Shown one piece after another: positions 35,893 to 46,499 of a stretch of 64,000 nucleotides of DNA (the first letter of the stretch is position 1; each line of letters starts with the position of its first letter). The position numbers and the translations under genes were made by a program. A model generated the notes under the pieces. The model made no database searches and had not been told where the DNA came from. It saw only the letters and a list, made by a program, of their open reading frames with translations. Origin of the DNA: Streblospio benedicti (Eukaryota; Annelida; Polychaeta; Spionida; Spionidae); NCBI GenBank assembly GCA_019095985.1, contig CM032660.1, positions 22,869,137-22,933,136 on the forward strand, in the 5' to 3' direction.

Positions 35893-36120
35893 AGATGTCG
35901 AGTGGTCTAATGCGCCTAAGTGCTTGGTGAATAGGTACCACACTGGTAGTGGTCCAGAGTTCGATTCCTGTCAGAGGCTATGGGACATAGGCTAGCCCTA
36001 TAGACTTGGAGAAAGAATCCTGTATGTCAATACTTTAGGCAACAGTAGTACCGGTCCCGGTCCCGGAAGAGGCTATGTCATATGGCCCTGTAGACTTTGA
36101 GAAGGAATCCTCTAATGTTT
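35893..36120 (+). mobile_element. tRNA-derived SINE, family 2 (Leu/Ser-like head)
   Basis: GAGTGGTCTAATGCGCCTAAG is an A-box region of tRNA-Leu/Ser type, and GAGTTCGATTCCTGTCAGAG supplies a good B box at normal spacing. The body follows, with an internal partial duplication: GAGGCTATG...GACATAGG...TAGACTTGGAGAA is echoed as GAGGCTATGTCATATGG...TAGACTTTGAGAA. It is not the same family as the copies at 15190, 25745, 38975 and 51190. Confidence 0.65.
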
Positions 36121-36404
36121 ATATGGTACCTAACAATGTTTTGACAATGAACTGAGTTCATGGAAATCCATATTCATTTTTGTAAACGTGATTTTTTATA
36201 GTTTTAAATTACATCCTCCACATACTCCCCAATTTTCCGCTCTGTTGAACGCGATAAAAATCCGAGGAGGCTCCCAACAACATAAAACAACAAAGACGCG
36301 AGGCTCCACACAGCAGCACCACAAAACACGACACGCAAAACGGCGCAAAAACGGCACAAAGGCGCTATAACGAGCCAAACGGAAACACGGCGCTGTTTCA
36401 ATGT

Positions 36405-36580
36405 ATTTCTTGTTTCTGTGTCATGTTCCACCTTTGAAATTGTCTTAAAATTGTTAAAAATTGTTTACCACTGATATTTTTGGTCATTTAGAATTAAGTA
36501 TAATACTTAATTCTAAATAACCAATAATACCAGTTTGAAAACCATTTTAAAAGGTGGAACACGACACAGAAACAAGCAAT
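36405..36580. mobile_element. Foldback element, almost wholly palindromic
   Basis: The outer arms TTGTTTCTGTGTCATGTTCC plus ACCTTT and their complement (AAAAGGTGGAACACGACACA plus GAAACAA) enclose an inner near-perfect palindrome, TTTAGAATTAAGTAT plus AATACTTAATTCTAAA (36488-36518). The whole 176 bp can fold into a long hairpin. No coding capacity. Confidence 0.75.
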
Positions 36581-36940
36581 ATGAAGAATATCACCTATTG
36601 GCAAGTTGAACAACTTTGTGAGTTGGTTCAACGTAATGAATATGCTACAACGGCAAGACTGACTCCTTCACTTAAAACATAATCATGGATAATACACTAT
36701 TTGTTCAGGCGCAAGCCCTAACAGAGAGGCCTTTGAACTTCCTCGGGGAGACTACCTCACTACTGAGACTGCTTAAAGTCATATTATGAATGGTCTTATT
36801 TCAAGGCCCATACTCGTTAATGCATTGCACACATTTGCTTGTGTGTTAGACCGCTTTTAAAACGTATGCAACGTCATTTGTCTAATGGTATGCGAATGTT
36901 CTCAAATCTCTACACGCAACAAAACTAGTTGTACCCTAGT

Positions 36941-37067
36941 AGTATCGGAAGTCGTGCAGATTGACCTGTCATGCGCAGAGAGATTTTGAAAATGGCAACA
37001 GTAGTTGTTGAAACTGTCAATCAATGTAAGATTTTATTGTGTTGTGTCAAGATGAACTTTGTAAATA
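36941..37067 (-). repeat. 127-bp interspersed repeat, copy 2 (inverted)
   Basis: It is the reverse complement of 1771-1897 at high similarity, with identical length and sharp borders on both sides. It includes GACCTGTCATGCGCAGAGAG. Confidence 0.75.
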
Positions 37068-37338
37068 TATATGGATTCCAACACGATGAACACATTCAAG
37101 GATAGTTGTACCCAAGTTTAACCACAACATGTATTCGTCACAGCATTTTGAACACATTTAAAATGTCCTGACTATTACAATACAAAGCATAACTCCATCA
37201 GCGCATATATACAAATAGTGCTAATGTTAGAGAACAGCCATGGAATATCTAACACTGTGTTAGCGTTAGTAAGATTGTCTTCAACCCATAAACATGTTTT
37301 CAAGTTGTACGTATACAAGACAATAATCTCATTTATTG

Positions 37339-37450
37339 TAGATATACTGCACCAGGAGAGCTTGAAGACGTCGGACGACTGCCTGAGATCCCGTGGCCTC
37401 TAACCCCAGTCGGGATGACTCGAACGCTCGCCGCTGGGGAGACATGGAAG
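37339..37450 (+). CDS. Candidate exon with start codon, possibly of the downstream receptor
   Basis: A GC-rich island in AT-rich DNA is bounded by TTTATTGTAG at 37329-37338 (acceptor-like) and a strong donor AAG|GTGAGTG at 37450/37451. Inside, GGGATGA gives an ATG at 37415 with G at -3. It opens 12 codons (MTRTLAAGETWK) that end exactly at the donor in phase 0, the phase required by receptor exon 2 at 48882. The distance is 11 kb and nothing else links them. The exon could belong to another gene or be chance. Confidence 0.2.
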
Positions 37451-38974
37451 GTGAGTGTTTGACTATGAGGCTGGCTGACTGGCTGGTTGACTTGTATGTT
37501 GTTTGGTTAGTTTGTTTGGAGTACTATTACCTCATTGGTAACTGTGTCGGGTGTAATAACCATGCAGCACGGTGGAAAATGGTCAAAACCTTGATAGCAG
37601 GGTGTATTTCAAATTGAAGAAAAGTACAATGCGGCAAATGAAATTATATTATACAGTTGAAGAGCTAGTTACAGTTTAAAATGTGTCATTCTCCTAGTAG
37701 ATGATAAAGAGATATAAATCCAGACTTGAACAGCACCTGAGACGGTGCAATGATTTTTAGTGGTGTGCAGGCTTGCAATAATATAACTGTGTAAGCAGGA
37801 AAGTGGGGACGAAATAAATAGCAACGTAGAGTGGAATCCATCTATGGAGGGTGGAAAGAAAAGATAAATTGAATACCGTCCATGCATCGTTATTAAAGGG
37901 ATGATAGTTCTACAAAAAGGATGTCATTGTCAGGCACCTGTTAAGTCACAAAGAACAGAAAACATTTCTTCGCAGTGACTATTCTTCATGGCTAATATGT
38001 CTGCTTCGCCACAAAAGCTTTCAACCCCAAAAATCTGCAACAAATATAAGTATGTGATAAATAAAAGACAGCAACACAACAAACACTAGAGCCAGAGTGC
38101 CAGTAGTCCATTAACCCACACAAAAAGACGCAAAGTAGTGCTTTTATATGAAAATTTACAGGTTTAAGTAGCTCATGAAGAACAGCACATCCCGCTGTAC
38201 CCCCCCTCCCCGATAAGAAAATGCATTCTTGTAACATCTTGGAGCTTTGCCTGATGGCCAGTTGACTACGTGGGCATATGTGCCTGTTATTTAACCGGAT
38301 GGTTACATACAAATGTAGATGTGTGATGTGTGATTGGCTGACGGGCTGTTGGGTTGGTTGCTTGTTTGGGTTGGACCGGTGAGTGTTTGGCTGTGAGGCT
38401 GGCTGTGAGACTGATTGCGTGCTTTATGAGAGTAACTGCGTTCGTAAAGAGTCCCTTTTTTCTTACAAAATCCATATAACACACTGTATAAAATATAATT
38501 TGTGCATATTCAAGTTATCAAGCAATCCACAAACTGATAGATCTATATTCTCTTGATTCCTTTTAGCTGGCTGAGGAGGAAGGAAACACTATGCCATCAT
38601 TAGTTCCTCTTATAATTGCAGTGTTGCTTTGATTTGGAGCAGTTGGGGATAACCATGAGGTAATTACATACACACATGTGTGTCCTGTCAACTGTCTGGC
38701 ACAGTAAACCACACAGCACCTGCCTTCCACGAAACTGACCCTACTGACCTGAACATTTGTCACCCATCAGACAGTTACACACAGGCCAGACGGTCATGTC
38801 ACTTTCTTCTATTTACTACCTAACCATTAGTATAATGTAAAACATCAGTGTATGAATATATATCTGTAAGCTCAGTCGACCTAACATCATTTACATCAGT
38901 TCATTGGCAACATTGGCAATCTTTATGGCCTTACTCAGCTCACCAGAGAACATGCACCGCAATTGTAATCGTGC
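37451..38974. other. Intergenic or intronic, no gene recognised
   Basis: GGTGAGTGTTTGACTATGAG (37450) and GGTGAGTGTTTGGCTGTGAG (38378) begin two short related GGCTGGCTG-rich blocks about 930 bp apart. A C-tract lies at 38202. No reading frame with a known domain. Confidence 0.4.
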
Positions 38975-39150
38975 TTACCATTCACATTAGCATTCACTCG
39001 CCTGACCTGTTACTCTTTAGTGTGTAGGTGACACGGAACATTGTGCACATATTTAGGGATTAGTTATCTTAGCCCCCGCCATCAAACTCAACCGGGGTTC
39101 GATTTCAGGACCTGGTCCAACTGGTCACGAGTCAGACTCCCTTTCCACTA
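38975..39150 (-). mobile_element. tRNA-derived SINE, family 1, copy 3
   Basis: The minus-strand head contains a B box (complement of GGGTTCGATTTCAGGACC at about 39093). It is followed by the GGCGGGGGCTAAG stretch in place of the usual TGGTGG block, then the body CACAATGTTCCGTGTCACCT and ACAGGTCAGGCG. More diverged than the other copies. Confidence 0.55.
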
Positions 39151-42100
39151 CCCCCGGTGGGTGAGGAGGGGGCACTTCCCTTGATATCAAACGGGGCTGC
39201 TCCCCACCCCCCAAAACAATTTTGATGCACAATTTCATAGCTAACTTTCATCCCAAAACTATTTCATAGCTGGATATGACAAGAATTAGGTATTTCACAG
39301 CTGCCATTAGAATTACTATGTCCTAGCAAGCAGTTGAAATGAGAGAGGAAAAAACATGAAAATGGTAAATTAGAAGCCTGGGATGTGAAGAGAGTTACTT
39401 TATAGCTGTTGTCCTAACACAGAGAGGTACAAGTGGGACAAATACTGATTGATTTTCCTTTCGGTATAGGTGTACCTCAGCAAAATTGTTCTAGTTGAAA
39501 CAGACGCATTAACCCACGTGTGTATGTGTTAAACAATGCACATTGATGCAGTGTGAAAGAGATTTCCGCAGTCCAACGATGAGTAACAACACTTAAGTTT
39601 ACAACAAAAGTCCATTGTTGACAGCTTTATGTGTTACTGAGCGAGTATTTACGCGGTGCTCAGCAGACCGTGACGGAGCGCTCACCAGGCATGACCAGGT
39701 GTACTCAGTGACAGATAATCACCAGTTAGCACCTACTGAGCAGCACTCACTTTGGCAGGTACACCACTAACTCATATGTGAAGGTCGGAAAAGTTTCTCA
39801 ACAATCCGATTGCTCTCCGTTATATATGTGGGCCTGATGACCATGCCCTACACGGATTTCATTAATAGGAGGGGGAAACAAAGGCCAATATTGTCATCAG
39901 ACTAGATCAGTTTGTATTTCAAGCAGACATACTGATAATGTTGCATCACAATTTTAAACAGGTAAGCAAGCGTTTGACTATGTCTCTGTTATTCAGATGT
40001 GTTTTGAACAAAAACACACATTAAACATATCCGTTTACAAATAAACATGTTAGATATATCTTGAACAACTATAAAGCTTTGAAAACAATAATGGATCCCC
40101 ACTATGCAACCACATCGCAGGTGTTACATAATACGAAAAGCAATATTTGAAACACAGCACGCTTCCTACGGGAATAGTGTTTAGATCCAGTATACTCTGC
40201 TTTATCAGAGCTGTTTCAGGTGAAATATACTTATATATGTTGGGATATATCTTTATTGGTTTGAAAATGGTTGTTTGAATATTCTATTTTTTTATGCGGC
40301 ACAGTACATGACTTTGGCATCTATATATTAATCTATCATATCTTATATCTTATTTTATATTCTTTATCATCAAAACCACCACCAGCCGTACCAATGATCA
40401 TATTCCTAAGTGTATAGCTGTGAGAAGTGTGACAACTTCTAACGCTAATTTAGATACAATCAGGAATTTATTCCTGATACAATGAATGCCATATCAGATC
40501 AGATCGGTGCTTTACTATGACCATGCGCAATGGCTTTTGTGCATCAGGCCTTGTGATAGACAAGGTCACCCCACCAGACCGTTTAAACTTGGTCAACGCC
40601 TGTCAGTCACGGTGTAAGTTATAACATGACAACAGATGAGGCCGTCACAGTTCACCTCACATGATGAGTACGCACTCAAAAACTTTACCTAAACACCACC
40701 TGGCGTCTGAGATGTGAAATATTGGCACAACAGCCCGTTCGTAAGACTTTTGTTAGACTAACTAAACTACATCATAATACGTAGTTATACGTTAGACTGA
40801 TATTACAACTTTACTAGGTCCGTGTAATCACATTTATAATTCTTCTGGAAACTCCCTGGGGTGTGTAGAGTGTCATTTATCTATGCCACCGTAAGAATGC
40901 GCAAAGTTACTGGTGACAGCTGCAATCAGCGATTCAATCTGTCTGTGCTTATTTCTTGTTTGATCATATGCTAAACTCTATATTGAGTATCACCCTTGCT
41001 TGTCTAGCTCTATGCCTGGTTGGCTGGCTGGTTGGCTGGGTGCTTGACCCATTGTCAGTCTGTCCATCTGACAGTCTCTGTCTGTGTCCACCTACCAGTC
41101 AGCCAGCCACTCAGCCAGTGTTCGACCTCAATATGACCAACGTAAATTGTGGCCGATTATGATTTACGGCCTCCAAAAATAGTCTATAGCTGCCGTAAAT
41201 GTGATCGCCGTAAATTGTAATCATGCTCAGGAATCCCACATTTCTTTTTCTCTGGCATAAGGCAATGGGACTGTCAAAAATAGAAAGAGTTTTAAGACTA
41301 GATGCTTTTTCATGTATCATCATACCTCTGTTGAAACGTAACCGAGAAAGAAGTGGTTCACGTTCGAGTCTTTATTGTGCCCGTTAGCTGGGCAAGTGAC
41401 CCTTTGGAGGGCCAGCTTTGACGAGGAGTGCGTCAGGCTCGGATGATGATAAAAATACCATTGTGGTGTCATTTGAAAACTTTCTAGTTGCATCATAGGT
41501 CCATAATAACGTAAAAGGGATATGTTGGTTTGGAAGTGGCTGCCACCCGTCCAATGCATCGTGTAATCGATTACAATTTATGGTACATGCATTTCATTTT
41601 GTGATAGCTTAACATAGCTTATGACCAGTACAGCACAATATTTTTTTTTTACGGTCGGTCATGTGTCACGGTCTAACAAGTCAGCATCCCACACTTTCTA
41701 GACTTTCTATGTTTCTCACACGTAATTGAGAGATCTCGCAATTTCAACCACTAATTTCTCATTTTCTCCTTAATCAGTCCAAGTGAAGTCCGTCTGCAAT
41801 GACTACATTCAGCTCCCAAGTTCTAGCGTGGTAGTGACAGCGCCATGTATCATTGTGCACACACGGGGAACGTCACATTACAAGCGACTAACCACCATTA
41901 CCCGTAATATGCCTGACACACTGACGGATGCTTCTATCTCACGCACCGGCTCTTGACGTCTCACGTTCTGTCCCTATCGCCTGGAGACGTCTTGAGATAC
42001 GTACCGTACTTCAAGAAACCTTGAAATATCTACGTTTTCGGTTTAAAAATTACACCAATTTGCCCCAACCTCCGAAACGCACTCTGAGTATCAAATGTCG

Positions 42101-43231
42101 AGGACATCTGATACTCAGAATAAAAAACGAGACTCAGGCCATTCATTGAGAACTCGGATAATGAGGACGTTATGTGATTCGTGCTTGAGGGTTGACATTC
42201 TCCAATGATAGCTGAACGTAGCCTACTTGATCTCCTACACTATAAAGTTTAAAGCTTAAAAATTATAGATAAACGTGGCCAATGTAATAAGGAAAGGATG
42301 GGATGAGAGAGCCGATTACAGCGTGCAATTCAGGCAACTAGCAAATGGTGGTGTTCATGGTCTATTTGGACTGTATAGATTCGAACTCGTGCCCTCACGT
42401 CTACACTACAGACCAGTCGTACATGTACATAGATTCCATCACCCTTCCGTCTGGAAGAAATATCAGTCTACCACCAGTTTAAGTAAACTGAAAGAAATAC
42501 CAGATTCACAATTTTTTCCTTGAATAATTTCTACCTTATTTGGTTCTTACTAATATTAATATGGCTTTGTGAAAAAATTTTTTTTTTATAGCTCGAGCTA
42601 CAGTCGTTATGTATTGATGTTTAGATATTCACTATAACTTTAGCATTGCATACCCGGGATTGTATATCACTTGCCTTTAGTTCACCTCAATCCATTGAAT
42701 GACTGGCAATAGGTCAACTATGATTTCAGGTGCACATGGAAATAGGAGACTGCTCATAATTCATGACAGGGGGTTGTGAGGATTTGGTCTGCTTTTCGCA
42801 GACAAGTTTTGACAGTTGATTTACAAAATGGTACACCTCCCCCTTTAACCATATTTTTTCATGTACAAATTAAGGGTTTTCCTCTCAACATTTTTCAAAT
42901 ATTTTTTTACAATGAATATCACAGATGCATGTTTCTTGGTCACATCAATGTGAACTAGAATATAATCAGAAAAAATAATCTTTATTTACAATAAAATTTT
43001 ATGAAATTGGTTAATGTATGTTTTCATTGCTAATATACAAGTTTTATACAACCATAAATTTGCCAAAACTGTATCATATTGTATTTTAATTAAATGAAAG
43101 AGACTATGTGATAGGCTTGGAGAATCAATGTGGACATTATGCATTAATATTTTGTGTAAATATATTTAAGATGTTTGAATTCAGGTTGTTAAATGCAGCA
43201 AAATCAGAACAAGAAAACATGACCTGAATAA
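39151..43231. other. Intergenic, no gene recognised
   Basis: Items seen: a G/C-tract patch (39145-39215); a hairpin-prone GGCTGGCTG...CAGCCAGCC stretch at 41013-41116; a T-run at 41641; and a tight hairpin at 42083-42119 (arms TCTGAGTATCAAATGTC and GGACATCTGATACTCAGA, one mismatch). The hairpin is too short for a typical microRNA precursor. No coding exon recognised. Confidence 0.45.
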
Positions 43232-43237
43232 TTTATT
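43232..43237 (-). terminator. Possible poly(A) signal of the ankyrin gene
   Basis: TTTATT here reads AATAAA on the minus strand, 239 bp past the stop codon at 43476-43478. A second candidate lies at 42981-42986. Either would give a normal 3' untranslated region. Confidence 0.35.
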
Positions 43238-43475
43238 TTGTGATGATCAATTAATAAGAAAATATGTTTTCTAAACTATAGATCAGATATTCTAAAATAT
43301 AAATTCTCATATCAAAAATATATAAATTGATAAATATTTTTGGCTACACACACATAAATAAGTAGGTTTTAAGGTATGTTTATCTGGTATAGTTCCTAGT
43401 TTAATCCTGAAGCAGCCCAAGTACAAATCCTATTGACTATATAAAATAATCCAGTCACAGAAATCAGCAATTCAG

Positions 43476-44183
43476 CTATTTAGTTCGATGTTTAGCAACA
43501 ATCTCATCAGCCAGCGGTTTCAACTTCAGCTCAGGAAGTAGATGGGGAACTTCTAGTCGTTTAAACGCCTCATCAGACCTGACTGGCATGAGTTTCCTGA
43601 TGGTCGCAATGCTCAGAGACCGTAGGGAATGTGGCTTCGGTGGCTGTGGGAGGATGCCCTTCAAGAAGGGGTTAGCCCCATTTTGTACTAGCACAGGCAC
43701 TAGATGCCATAGTCCGCGACCCACTGCCATATGTAGCGGTGTTCCGTCTTTCTTGTCTTCCCTGCCATCCCTCATATGGCTCATATTGATGTTTTCGCCA
43801 GAAATCAGCTGGGTGACAATGTCAACCGGCGCATAGCCAGTGCTTATGGCAGTATGTAGCAGGGTTTCATCCCACTGATCACGCGTGTTGAGATCAACCC
43901 CATGGTGCACAAGAAATGGCACCAGATCCCATCTCCCCCGTCTCACCAACTCATGAGGCACGCAGAAACCACAGTCATTCACGTTGATGTTGTGAGGAGA
44001 AATCAGCCTGACGAGAATGTCCGTGGGTGCGTCCGCCCACACAGCGTTCCGCAGAACGGCGTGGTTCTTACTTAGCTCCAGCACCTGACTGTTATACTCT
44101 GCTGTCTCATCCAGCGTATCCCTTATTAGATCCCAGTTATATGCCTGTATAGCTTGTAGAAAAAAGTTTGAACAGTCAGCCAT
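43476..44183 (-). CDS. Ankyrin-repeat protein with degenerate SOCS-box-like C-terminus
   Basis: This 235-codon, apparently intronless gene starts at ATGGCTGAC with A at -3. Ankyrin repeats fill residues about 8-178. Characteristic pieces are HAVLRNAV, PHELVRRGRWDLVPFLVHHG, ETLLHTAISTG, TPLHMAVGRGLWHLVPVLVQ and NGANP. Two repeat types alternate: one with WDLVPFLV/WHLVPVLV/WDLI, the other with DILVRLISPHNINV/DIVTQLISGENINM. Residues about 184-222 (PHSLRSLSIATIRKL ... RLEVPHLLPELK) fit a SOCS box, with Ser191 where the BC box usually has Cys, and LPEL in the Cul-box place. SOCS-box proteins recruit elongin B/C and cullin to ubiquitinate bound targets; whether this one can is uncertain. No signal peptide or membrane segment. 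It could be a single-exon gene or a retrocopy still open. The ankyrin assignment is firm; the ASB-like role is inferred. Confidence 0.85.
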   Translation of the reverse strand: MADCSNFFLQAIQAYNWDLIRDTLDETAEYNSQVLELSKNHAVLRNAVWADAPTDILVRLISPHNINVNDCGFCVPHELVRRGRWDLVPFLVHHGVDLNTRDQWDETLLHTAISTGYAPVDIVTQLISGENINMSHMRDGREDKKDGTPLHMAVGRGLWHLVPVLVQNGANPFLKGILPQPPKPHSLRSLSIATIRKLMPVRSDEAFKRLEVPHLLPELKLKPLADEIVAKHRTK

Positions 44184-45131
44184 GTTTACCTTTTTAATGT
44201 TACTTCCTCCACATTACAAATTAATTAGTCTCAGTCCAATCAACTTTTAATTTCCTTTTATCCAATATAATGCTAGTAAATACCTGCTTTAAGTGAACAA
44301 ATTGCAAAATACAGCCTCACTTATATCCTCAAACAGTGCTACTCTAATTTGATATTCTACTGTTATTCAATGCCTCAACGAAGCAATGTTTATAATCCAG
44401 TAATATAAATGTAGTAATTTTTTACGTATTTTTTACGTGTGTACGTGTTACGTTCTACGTAGAACGTTGTTTTGTATATTGTTTTCATTTGTAACTTGAT
44501 GAAGGCAATACATGCCGAAAATTTGTTAAAATTATTAAAAAAATTATTATTGCATCTAATCTTAATTATTATTACATTTGTTTATAATCCAGGCCTGCAA
44601 AAATGTTCAGAGACTTCATTATTCATATCCAACTCCGGATGTACATGTGAATGACATTTTATTTAAACAAAAATTAAATTATAATACCGTTCTTTTTATT
44701 TACAAAATTCAATGTAAATATTGCAGCTTGAATAACAACAACTGTAAACCTTTATATGATAATAATAAAATGTTAAAAATAAATAAAATGTAAACATTCA
44801 TAACATAAACACTCGGTAAATTTATGTCTTTTTCAAATATAAAATAAATCATAACGGTCCCGCTTCTGCCTGTGGTAATCATAGTATATCTTGATAGTAA
44901 CATGAATGAATAAATTAATAGACTTAGTTGATGCGCGTGCTCTTTATTTCAGACAAAACATATCGACAAATGCACGAACATAGTACACAGAGTATTTAGC
45001 AAAGGTGTACCCATAACAAAATGCACTAAAAGGTAGAATACATCAAATCAAACACACGGAGAAAAATCATTACGATATATCACAGCTTGTATATGCGCAT
45101 TTTAACCACATGCATTTTTAACTACATGTTT
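44184..45131. other. Upstream region of the ankyrin gene; AT-rich, no gene
   Basis: It contains an 18-bp perfect palindrome ACGTTCTACGTAGAACGT at 44450-44467. CTTGATGAAGGCAATACATG (44496-44515) resembles a stem motif common near retroelement ends. The rest is AT-rich. Any promoter of the ankyrin gene would lie at 44184-44400, but no TATA box or clear motif stands out. Confidence 0.4.
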
Positions 45132-45436
45132 AACAGCAAGTGGGGGCACTAAAACATGGAAGAACAGCAAGTGGGGGCACTAAAACATTGAAGAGACAGC
45201 AAGCGGGACTCTAAAACATTGAAGAACAGCAAGTGGGGGAACTAAAACATGGAGGAACAGCAAGTGGGGGAACTAAAACATTGAAGAACAGCAAGTGGAG
45301 ACACTAAAACATAGAAGAACAGCAAGTGGGGGCACTAAAACATTGAAGAACAGCAAGTGGGGGCCCTAAAACATGGAAGAACAGAAATTGGGGGCACTAA
45401 AACATGGAAGAACAGCAAGTGGGGGCACCATGCAAG
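45132..45436 (+). repeat. 31-bp minisatellite, about 10 copies
   Basis: The unit reads AACAGCAAGTGGGGGCACTA followed by AAACATGGAAG. Copies differ by a few substitutions (TTGAAG for TGGAAG, GGGGGAACT for GGGGGCACT). The third copy is 2 bp short. The last copy breaks off at GGGGGCACCATG. All copies are in the same orientation. Not coding in any continuous frame. Confidence 0.95.
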
Positions 45437-45585
45437 GTGATGTTAAAGTAATGAATAGAACAGGAAGTAGCTGACCCTCATTTTTTTAAGGAAAACAAAA
45501 TAATGGGATTTCCGGTTTAACCAATATTGGCCAAAAAGTGGGGGCCACCCCCCCCCCCCCCCCTTGCTACGGCTCTGCTGTTAAT
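45437..45585. mobile_element. Possible transposon end with C-tract and GCTACGGCTCTG
   Basis: A GGGGGCCA/C-tract (45541-45563) runs into CTTGCTACGGCTCTGCTG. The reverse, CAGAGCCGTAGC followed by a G-tract, is a pattern often found at the ends of degraded transposons in marine invertebrates. The minisatellite unit (GTGGGGGCAC) may derive from this element, because GTGGGGGCCACC recurs here. Confidence 0.35.
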
Positions 45586-45794
45586 AAGATTTCTTATAAT
45601 AGATAAAAATACGAACTGCTGCAGATGTGGTCCCTATGTCAATGAGTAGGATTTGAGCGTGCTTGGTAGTTTGAAGCCAGACCGTCAGATAGCTAGCTAG
45701 CGGTGTGACAGTCTCACTGATCCAGACTCATCTTCCATAGTTCAGGGTTCATATATCTATCATAGTGTAAACTAAAGGATTGAGATACCTTGTG

Positions 45795-46010
45795 GCAAGA
45801 TGATCCAGACTAGGACCGCCCCTGTTTCAAGGGGCCGTCGTCTGCGTGGGACAGTTGGTAGGCTCCTTCACCTCTGTTCATCGTTTCCAGTGTTTCTTCT
45901 GATTGTGATGGCCTCCTTAATCTGTTTCTCATATAGATTTCTCTCTCTCAGCAGCACTCTTAGCGCGGTCTGGAATGCGGTTCGCCTGGACTGCGTGGTC
46001 TGTGATTACT
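45795..46010 (-). pseudogene. Fossil fragment of a retroelement GIY-YIG-type endonuclease tail
   Basis: Read on the minus strand, short pieces resemble the C-terminal part of the endonuclease region of Penelope-like or related retroelements: ITDHAVQANRIPD near the start and MNRGEGAYQLSH near the end. The fragment is broken in several places and lacks the reverse transcriptase, so it is an old, inactive remnant. The open frame on the plus strand over the same bases (45800-46012) is its shadow. The family placement is from memory of the motif and is moderate. Confidence 0.5.
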
Positions 46011-46162
46011 GACTGGTGTAACTCGTTGGTGATGACAGTCTGGCTGCTCTAGTCTATACTATTATAAGCAGTCTTAACTTTACGTTGACATTCCACTGTA
46101 TAAAATACCAGTATGTAATAGAAATTTTGCAGAGTAGTACACAGCACGTCAATTATACCGAG

Positions 46163-46224
46163 GTCGGTTAGGTTTTAGTAATTAAAACCGAAACAGAACT
46201 GAACTGCAACCGTCCGACCTCTAA
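46163..46224. repeat. Small inverted repeat
   Basis: GAGGTCGG at the left and CCGACCTC at the right enclose GTTTTAGTAATTAAAAC. It is possibly a solo remnant of a MITE. Confidence 0.35.
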
Positions 46225-46499
46225 AAAGTATTTATGGATAATGTACATTTTGTCACACTCCACACAATGGAACATTCGTTGGTCTTTTTTTCTGTGTACG
46301 TCATTCCTTAATTAACGCTAATTGCCGCTAGTACTCTTGATGAACTTCTTTCTAAAATACATTGTCTTATTTGTTTGTCGTTCTCCAAATTCCCAGGCAA
46401 CAGGATATCAAGCAGAAGGTGTTTGTCCTACTTATCGTGTTTAGCCTATTAGAAAACTTGCATAAACATTGCACCCGGGTTATTTAATTAACTATCGTG

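Noticed and set aside
42083-42119. microRNA gene
   Set aside because: The hairpin is only 37 nt with almost no loop. Precursors are usually about 60 nt or longer.
45132-45436. CRISPR array (regular 31-bp repeats)
   Set aside because: The repeats are directly tandem with no unique spacers, and the genome is eukaryotic. It is a minisatellite.
45800-46012. 70-codon plus-strand frame in GC-rich DNA
   Set aside because: It is antisense to the fossil retroelement endonuclease fragment on the minus strand.
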